Below, piece by piece: positions 55,130-64,000 of a stretch of 64,000 nt of DNA. The stretch's first letter is position 1. The number at the start of each line of letters is the position of its first letter. Under the pieces are notes generated by a model that did not search any database, had not been told where the DNA came from, and was given only the letters and a program-made list of their open reading frames with translations. The position numbers and the translations under genes were made by a program. Source of the DNA: Stereocaulon alpinum. Its lineage: Eukaryota > Ascomycota > Lecanoromycetes > Lecanorales > Stereocaulaceae. The stretch is taken from the NCBI GenBank assembly GCA_018257865.1, contig JAEUBA010000047.1:182722-246721 (forward strand). The letters run 5' to 3'.

Positions 55130-58100
55130 TCAAATTTTTTTGTTTACCTATATATATTATTATACCTTCCTTACTACCTTTATATAGCTTCCTTACCTAT
55201 TTATATCCTTCTATATATCTCTATATAGTCCTATACTATACTATATCCTAGCAGACCTATTCTAAATACGCCTATACTAAACCTATTACTAACTTTTTGG
55301 CCCCTAATTAGTCTCTTCTCAGACTTTGCTACCGTTACTAAGTATATTCTAAATCAGTACCTTTCCTATATAAACCTTTACTAATTCTTTCCTATAGGCT
55401 TTAAAGCGGCGACGTCCTCTTATAGATCTTAACCCTAATACGGTTCTACAACTAACGCGTTAATCTAAATATTAATATATAGCGACCTCTCGTACCCTTC
55501 CTACTTTACAGCTAGTCTATATAATACTACTACGTCCTTCTCTTCTTCCTACTATTCCTATACGTCCTCCTCCTCCGCTATTAAAAGGCCTGATATCAAA
55601 CTATACGGCTGATATATATACGTTAGGTCTGATAGCTGAATAGTATAGGATCTGTTCCGCTTTATACTAGAAGGTAGAGGCTAAGTAAGGACCTATACTA
55701 TATACCACCTACTATTTAAAGGGTAATAGATTACTACCTCCTCCGCCTAAACTGCTAGAACTTCTATACGAATTATTATAAGGTACTATACTACAGTCTA
55801 AGTATTTCCTAAAGTATATTCGTAGTTATAATAACGCGCTGACATTTACGTCCTATAAATACTAGCAGGATACGCGTTTATAAGGCTGTATAGGAATCTA
55901 ATCGTTTACTATTTATAGCGAACTTTACTACCTATAAGGGCCGCTATATCCTAGTACGCAGGTAATACCTTCTTTTACTTAACTATACTTTTATAATCCG
56001 ACCGCTGTAGTAACGTCTTAGCTTTATAGTTACCCTAATCTCTAGCAGCTACTACTTTAAAACTTAGATAATATAATACGTTCCTATAGGAATCCTTTTA
56101 TTAATATATACGCTACTATACGGGAATAAATTGAGCGCGCCTAGGCCCGTATAGGCCTAATATAGATTATCCTTAATCCTTACCTTTAATTAGTTATAGA
56201 GGCTGGATCTAATAAGAGACGTATAAATCTACCTACTATATTAGAGGTTACAGCCTTTATTCCGGATAAGTACGAGGACCGTAGCTTTTAGGATATCGTT
56301 ATTATAGAATAGCGTAAGGATAGTAAAGAACCCTACTTCTATACTATTAACTATAGTAACGCTGCGTACTTTCCTTTATACTACGTTCTCCTTTTTCCGT
56401 AAGGGAATATAGGTTAGTACTAGGCCTTACGCCTCCGTAATAATAATAACACCTATATTATTATACGTTACTTAGAGCGTATATAGTTATAATTATTATA
56501 CGTTACTTAGAGCGTATATAGTTATACTACTATCTCTTTTCCTATCCTAATTAGTACTCTACTATACTGCGGGCCGGCAGTTTATTTTAGTAATATTTAG
56601 TTAATTACTATACAGTTATTAATTAGCAAACTCTAGATTTCTATCGCAGATACTAGGAAACTATCCGTAGCGATTTATATTAGGGCGTTTCTAATACTCT
56701 ACTAGCTAGTAATAGCTATATAGAGACGCTTAGGCGACGTATAATTCTACTATCTAGCTTTAGTAGAGGGGATAGATCTATAGCCTAAAATTACTAGGAC
56801 TCCCTAGCGATCTAACGCTATTTCGGAAAAGCTATATTTTTTATAACGATAACGGTAAATCCGCACTAGCCTAAGCTTTAGGCTGCAGCCTTTAATAATT
56901 AAACCGCTGCTAATCGCGTAGACCTAATAGCGCGCGTCTTCTATACGAAATAGTCCGCTTTAATATAGGACCTTAAAGATTAGTTCGGACGATATCTTAG
57001 GATTATATAGATAATTAAGTATTAGAAATAAGGCCTACCCTATATATATATCCTCCTCTTTCTCTATTAAGACGATAACTTTCTATACTAAGGCCGTATT
57101 AATAACCTAGTCTACGCAGAGCTACCTAATCCTACGATCGATCTTAATAGATTATTACAGTAAATTATCTAGGATTAAATAACCTATAGCCCTTATAGGC
57201 AGTAGAACCTAAAGTCGCCCTATATAGTTAAGTACCTAGACAGCTTTAGGTAGATCTATTCCAAAAAGTTTCTAAGGAGTTTTCAGCCTAAAATATCTAT
57301 TACGGAAGATAGTTACCCTTAGTACTATTACTATAATAATAGTCGCACCTAGATTAAAAAAGTAAACGGTTAGGACGTAGTACTAGATAACTGCTAAATA
57401 GTTCTATATAATCCCTAGCTAACTCGCAAATACTCTATATATATTAATATAGAGGTATACGTATCGGTTAGTGCTATTAAGTATATATATAAATATATAT
57501 ATAAAGGTATAGACCGTACGACTTTAAAGCTCGCCGACGAATATAACGAAATTGTACGGTATCTTAATAGTCGTTATATTAGTCTATACTAGGCTGCGTA
57601 GAACCTATTCGAGTTCCGTAATTATAATAAAGATCTGCTGGTAATTCGATTAGTACTATACCTTCCTAACGAGTAGTAGGTATATTTCCGTAAGGATATT
57701 ATCGACCTTATATAGGTCCTTAAAGAAGCTAAGATAACCCTCACCAGCTTTTTATAGTATAATACTAAATATACTAATAGCCGCTACCTTCTATACTATA
57801 ATTTCCCGGAGTATTACGTCTACTATAGTAAGAAAGGTAAACGGCGCTAGATACCTTAGTAATAGGGCCGTATAATTAGCCGGATATATTATTACGGACT
57901 AGTATAGGGCGAGCGTTTTTACTTACGTATACTACTTACGGTTATCTAAGGGCCTACTAGTTTTACGGCTATTCGTACTATTAATACTATTTTATACCTA
58001 ACCTTCTAGGCTACTTATATTACGTTAGGTCTTCTAGACGATAATAGCGAATAGTTTTAATACTTTAACGAGTCGAAATACTTTTCTACCGGTTAGGCGT

Positions 58101-59132
58101 TATATTCTCTATTCGTAACTATACTAATTAACGGTAATTTAAGCGAACCTTTAAAACTTTAGGAACGTTTCTATTTAGATCTATACGATAATTTACTACG
58201 TCGTATTACTTATAATTACCTATCAGTACCAGCTGATTCCCTAGATATATACCTTAACTATAGGTTATTTCTAATTGCTGAATAGTTATATAATTAGGGA
58301 AGAAAACTTACGGATTATAACTTACCTATACTAATTCTACCTTAGTCTACGTATACTTACCCTTTCCTCATCACGTCTAAGCTAAGCTATAATATTACGG
58401 AGTAGGTATTATTCCGTAATTATACTATTCCGTAATTAAATATTGAGTAACGTTACGCTTTCGATATAATTATTACAGCTATTACTATAACCCCTTAATC
58501 TACGCACTTTTTCGTCTACGGTACTACGGGTACTAGCAAAACTTTTCTATATAAGGTATTATATTACTACTTCCGCGCCTAAGAATATATTATTCTATAC
58601 GTTACTTCTATAGGTATTATAGCAATCTTACTACCTAGTAGCCGTACCTTATATTCCCGTTTTAAGATCCTAATCAACTGCGATAATACGTCTACCTATT
58701 ATATTCTAGTATAGTCTAATACGGCCCAGCTGATTCGCCGTACGACTCTAATTATCTAGGATAAGGTACCTATATAGAATAAGAGTAACTTTACTGCAGT
58801 AAATACCACCCTATACGATATCTATAAGAATAATAATCTATTTAGTAGTATACCGGTAATTATAGGGGGAGACTTTATACAGACTATACCGGTAGTTCCT
58901 AAGGGTAATCTTTCTTACTATAATAGAAAATCGGTAATTAGGACCCTGAAGATCACCCGTGCTAAGCGATCTAATATATCTTAAGATAAGTCCCCTAATT
59001 TCCTATCTGGGCCTAGCACGAATATTAATATTCTAAGTACTTTACGCACTTAACGTATAGTACGTATAATAAATAGTTAGGTAATTTAAAAGATACGTAA
59101 GCTCTTAAGGATTCTAATATACCAAAAATCTT
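55130..59132 (+). mobile_element. Degenerate Helitron 1 (Rep/helicase), helicase cut short
   Basis: Read through RIP stops, the plus strand encodes in order: a Helitron N-terminal Rep-type region with (x = stop) YxKxGLPYIYILLFL at about 57016-57066 (expected YQKRGLPHIHILLFL), an INIEVYVSVSAIKYIYKYIY block near 57440-57500, GERFYLRILLTVI then GPTSFTAIRT at about 57908-57975, a Walker A YGTTGTSKTFLYK at about 58520-58558 (expected GTGGTGKT), and GGDFIQTIPVVPKGN near 58870-58915. After that the helicase similarity ends, well before motifs V-VI. The 5' end is taken as TCAAATT at 55130 but 55097 is also possible. It rolled by a HUH-type mechanism in life and is now dead. Confidence 0.8.
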
Positions 59133-62100
59133 TCAAATTAGCCTATATACGCAAATATTATACTTAAATATATAGTATATATATACTAAAATCCTATATC
59201 TTAGCGCCCCTACTCCCGCGTCTATTTTATTTACTAGTACTTTCTTCTTTTTTTTTTCTCTCTACTACCTTATCTATATATAAATCATATATAATAGATA
59301 GCTTATAGATAATATCGCTCCTCCTAAGGATATACGTCTTACTATATATACTTACCGTCTTTATAACCTTAACTATCGCTATAATTATACTACTACCTCC
59401 TTTCGCTCCTCTACTAAACGACTAGCCCTTACGGAGCTTAACCCGAATACCGCTAGCAATAAGAGGAAGAAGACTTATAAGAGTATAGGGGTTAGGCGTA
59501 GTAGACCTAAAAATACTATAGCAGCTACTTAGGCAATTAATACTATAAGGGAGGATATAGTTAATACTATAGGGGAGACCGCAGTGCTTAGGTATTTACT
59601 AAGTAGGCCGTTCTAGGAGCCTTACTATAATTCTTATATTAATAGCTATACTATAATACAGCGTAATTACAACCCTGTTAACTTATATTTATAGGTAGTA
59701 ATCTCGTAAAGAGTCCCTTACTAGCTCCTACTCTAGAAGATATTACTAAGTTAGCGCCTACTAAGTTTATAGATATTAACTTAATTATTCCCCTACCTAA
59801 ACTAGTATACTCTAAGCGCACTCTACGCTACTACGCCTACTAGGAACGAACTATAGAAGATTATAGCCTAGACTACCCTAGTCGCTAGCGTAGCTTATAT
59901 TAGCTAAGGAATAGGGCTATATTCTAGTTATATAGGGACCTAACTACGGCTAAAGATATAAAGCTCTTTATAATTAATAAAGGTTTCTATAATATATCTA
60001 ATACCTACTCCTACTATACTACTTAATCTTAGCCTATAGAATGTAGGCCCTATAATTAGTAGCTATACTATAATAATAGGAAGAATAATTAGCTACCGCC
60101 TAATTAATTATATAAGCTGGAAGAGGTTGATCTATTACCTAATAGACCGGAAAAGGACCGTAAGCTTATAGCGCGTAAAATAAATAACTTACTCTATAAA
60201 ATTAAAGATATCCTAGTAGATAGGTACCCTATACGCTGTAGGACTACTTATAGTAAAGAGTTTATTTAAAATATTATTAGCTATAATAATAGCCTCTCCT
60301 TTACTAGTAAGGTAGCTAATAATATCGACTTTAATATAGGCCGTACTACGTTCCGAATCTAGGGGTTAGTCTACTATTATATAGGGCCTCTTATACTAGA
60401 TAATAGCGAACGGGCGAAGTTTGCTTAAATCTATACCCTAGACGGTATATAGGAGTAACTAGATACTTAGTAATACTATTTAGGGGGTATAGATCTAGCT
60501 ACCCTTACTTAGCTATAGTATATCCTATATACTATTAATCTATATACTTAAGGTTTTAAGACTTACTTCGATCGTATAAAGGAGGATAAGGAAAGATATC
60601 TAATTAAGATAATAAGTATACGTATTTAGCAGCTTAATCTAAAATATTAAAATAGGGGTATATATAATCGCCCTATATCTACTAAGGTCGCCCGTATTAT
60701 AATTATACCTACTAATAGGAAAAAGGGTTGTATTAAACGTAATATCCGTATAGAAACTAAAGAGGGGGGTCTTATAATAATCCTAAAGTAGTATCCTTCT
60801 TATATAGCTCTACGGTATATCTTACTATTCCTATTTAGCGAGTAGTTATAGTATAATTATATCCTATTAGCCGGTCGATAGCTTCCTAGCGATTATCTAT
60901 TATATATATCGTAGCGTAATTATACCGCTGGTATACTATCTCGCTATAACTTCCAGTTTTCGGAGGATCCAGAGTAAGAAGATAGTAGTAATAACTTAGA
61001 GTAAGAAAATAACCTTAATACTAATAGCGATAATATACCTTAAGGGTATAGAGGATCTATATAATTAATAAGGCGTTAGTTTTATATAAAGTAGATATAG
61101 GTAAGTATCTTTTATTACCCTAAGTTAGATTATAATATTTCTAGGTCGGAATATCTTCCTTCTAAATCTAATTATACTATAGATCCGTTTACCTTACTTT
61201 AGTTATATACTAGATAGGGGGCGTCTTTTTAGTTACTAGGTTACCGATATCTAAGCTTTAATTAAGATAAATAATCTAAATTAGTATAAGCGAAATTAGT
61301 AAACTATCTAAGCCGACTACTACTTAGGGCTTATAAATAGGCTTACTAGTACTAACCCTAGTATCTCTCTTAAGAATTTTAGGTCTAAAGTAACTATACT
61401 ACTAGCTATAATACTAGGAAGCCTATAATATATAAAGGCGAAGATATAAGATATAATAACGATCGTTTAGAAAAGGGGTAAACCTAAGTACTTTATTACC
61501 TTTACGTATAATCCTAAGTAGCCTGATATTTAAAATCTACTAAAGCCTAGCTAGATATAAGAGTACCGTTATAATCTAATAGCCTATATATTTAAGTAGA
61601 AGCTTAATAAGCTTATATACGACCTCCTTAAGCTTTATATACTTAGTATTAATATTACTTATTACTTTATAATTAAGTTTTAAAAGCGAGGACTGCTATA
61701 CGCCTATATTTTATTAATTATATAGGAAGAGGATTAGATTTATACTATTAAAGATATTAATAGCGTCGTCTAAGTATTTATATCTAATAAAGGAGCTGAT
61801 AAGAAGCTCTATAAGTTAGTTCTATAGTATATAGTCTATAATCGCTATACTAGCAACCCTAATAATATATACTATAGTAAAGAGAAGAATTATTATAGTA
61901 AGAGCTTCCCTAAGGATTTTTATAACTAGACTAAGTTCGCCCCTAATAGGAGCTACCCTTAGTATAAACGTCTATTTACGGAGCCTCTCGAAAATATAAA
62001 TATTAATAATAGATAGGTTATTCCGTATAATCCCTATTTATTAAAGAAATATAGTAGCTATATTAATATTAAGATCTATAGCTCTATTAAGTCGGTTTTC

Positions 62101-64000
62101 TATCTATATAAATATGTCTATAAGGGCTTAGATCGGGCTGATATTACCCTAACTTAATATAGTAAGTACTATAATAATAACCCTACTCCTTTAGGGCAGC
62201 TTAGGTAATAAGGTAAGGGGGTAGATAAGATTACTAAGTACTATTTAGCTCGCTAGATTAGCTCCGTAGAGGCCGTATAGAAGCTATTATTATTTAGTAT
62301 AAGTATAATAAAGCCTTATATAGAGCGCTTATAGATCTATCTACTAGATTAATAATATATCTTATTTAATCTAGGCGAAGATAAGGCTGTAAATAATACT
62401 ACTAAATAGAAGCTTATAGATAATAAAAAGCTACGTAGAACTACCTTAACTAAGTACTTTAAGATAAATTAGATCGCTAAGGAAGCCCTTAATTAAGGCT
62501 AGCTACTACCTTTTAGGAAGAAGAATAGTAGGCGGCTTATAGTTAAAAAGAACCCGCTAGATTACCTATATACTAACTTTCTAAAGTATTTTACCTAGAT
62601 TAAGTAATCTAAGCGGTAGAAGGTTCGTAAAAAAGGCGAAGCCCTTAAGCGTATATACTTTATTAGCCCTAAGAGTAAGGATTTATATTATTTATAACTA
62701 CTCCTATATTATTATAAGGGTACTACGTCTTTTAATAACCTACGTATAATTAACGGCTATATAATAGAATAGAAAGAAGCCTATATAAAGCTTAGGCTAA
62801 CTAAAAATAATAAGTATACTAACGAGATCTTAGATAAGGGTAAGGACTTTTAGGGGGGTTATAGACTATAGAGCTTATTCGTTATAGTATTACTTAAGCT
62901 CTAACTAATAGACGCTCTAGTATTATAAGATAAATATAAAGAGTATATATTATCTAATTATATACGCGTCTTATAACGGGAATTTTAGACGCTTTAGATA
63001 CTAGCTAGTAAAGAGACTATATATACTAAGCAGTATATACTCTACCTTATTAATAGTTAGTTAGAATATACCTCTACTCTAAAGCGTATAGAGGATTTAG
63101 CTTAATATAATCTACTAATTCCTACTATTAACTTTAATAGTATAAGCGATATTCCTAATTAGCTCTTACGCGAAGAGATATCCTATAATATTAGCCTTAA
63201 GGATATCGAGTTCTTATAGAGTAAGCTTAATCCTAATTAAAGCTACGCCGTTAACCGGATTATAGACGCTATTAATATAAATACAGATAATAAGTATAGA
63301 GCCCCTAGTACCCTATTCTTTCTTAACGGCGCTAGGGGTACTAGTAAGACCTTCGTTAAGAATATTATAATAAAGAAAGTACGCCTTAAACGAAAAGTAG
63401 CTTTAGTTATAGTATCCTTAGGTATAGTAGTAACGCTCCTCTAAGGTAGCTATACTACCTACTCCTAATTTAAGATACTACTAGATTCGGACGCTACTTC
63501 TTTATATAGGATTAAGAAAGGGATAAACCTTACGGAGCTTATAAAGTAAGCTTAAGTAATCTTTTAGGATAAGTCGCCTATATAGAGTAGGTATAATATA
63601 GAGGCTATAAGCCGAAGCCTTTAAGATATCTATAGTAATAAGGGGGCGTAGTTTAGGGGTAAGGTTATCTACTTCTACGGTAATTTTTAATAAACCCTAC
63701 TAGTAGTAACTAGCGGATCTAGTAGTTAGGTTATTAATACCTATATATAATAGGCTAAGTTTTAGTAGGATACTATATAATTAGACCTAACTATTAACGA
63801 ATAACTTAATAATCCTAATCTTACTGATTCTATACGTACTAATATAAGGGCTTTTACTATTAATCTTCTTAAGATTGGGAACGGGTCTAGTATTTAGAAG
63901 AGCTCTACTACTAAGGAAGACGTAGTACCTTAAGCTTATAGCTACGTTCCTAAAAACGCTATTAATAAGTTAATTAATAAGGTATACCTAAACCTATATC
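59133..64000 (+). mobile_element. Degenerate Helitron 2, running off the right edge
   Basis: A second Helitron follows in the same orientation. Signs are FxKRGLLYAYILLI near 61678-61720 (FQKRGLPHAHILL expected; x = stop), then a cysteine/proline block reading NPNNIYYSKEKN, KSFPKDFYN and YPxYKRLFTEP at about 61860-61990, and a Walker A FLNGARGTSKTFVK at 63326-63367 (GAGGTGKTF expected). A TCAAATT at 59133 matches the proposed start of Helitron 1. The 3' end lies outside the window. Stops in all frames and CpA/TpG loss show RIP. It may have landed inside Helitron 1, which would explain that element's cut helicase. Confidence 0.78.

Noticed and set aside
1..64000. tRNA, rRNA and CRISPR arrays
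   Set aside because: I looked for T-arm GTTCRA patterns, rRNA-like blocks and regularly spaced repeats. The few GTTCGA hits do not fold into tRNA arms, and the only regular spacing is the 125-bp tandem array of the TRIM-like element.

Overview
This window looks like a chromosomal segment of a filamentous ascomycete, probably a Pezizomycotina species. The evidence is short introns of about 45-100 bp with GTAAGT/GTATGT donors and CTAAC/CTGAC branch sites, fungal-only protein families, and a repeat block carrying the footprint of repeat-induced point mutation (RIP). I cannot name the species.

Region 1 (1-16.8 kb) is accessory-looking. It has a tandem pair of 2EXR/F-box-like genes plus a remnant, an acidic protein with two SUMO-interacting-type motifs, two diverged paralogues of one unrecognised family (8.3 kb plus strand, 13.3 kb minus strand), and between them a DHA2-type MFS transporter broken by several indels. 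A three-exon Cys-motif gene of the fungal F-box-associated type lies at 15.7-16.8 kb.

Region 2 (17.9-26.7 kb) holds two large secretory genes. One is a 1062-residue, four-exon protein with three Kex2-type sites. The other is a 744-residue, two-exon Ser/Thr-rich wall-type protein with a possible GPI tail.

Region 3 (27-47.6 kb) mixes small and medium genes. These are an ankyrin-like protein, a two-exon alpha/beta hydrolase, a 91-residue one-TM protein, a small cluster of Cys-containing secreted proteins (three copies, one partial), a four-exon ubiquitin-like-domain family protein, an intact DHA1 MFS transporter with at least six coding exons, and a short hypothetical gene. Long stretches between them hold no convincing gene.

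Region 4 (47.64-64 kb) is AT-rich, nearly devoid of CpA/TpG, and closed by stops in every frame: a RIP-type repeat isochore. Its start coincides with the end of a Ty3/gypsy element (47641-55084, minus strand) that has 222-bp LTRs and an AGCTA target duplication. Inside it sit a 980-bp TRIM-like element (142-bp LTRs, GTTAT duplication, 125-bp tandem units rich in CCTTCGGG hairpins) and a 407-bp SINE- or truncated-LINE-like insertion (14-bp duplication, AATC tail). Two degenerate Helitrons follow, the second leaving the right edge. Conserved pol and Helitron motifs can still be read through the RIP stops.

The layout fits a two-speed genome: secreted and lineage-specific genes, gene decay and transporters next to a RIP-degraded transposon block. 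All functions are inferred from sequence reading only. Splice models were checked by reading-frame phase, not by transcripts.
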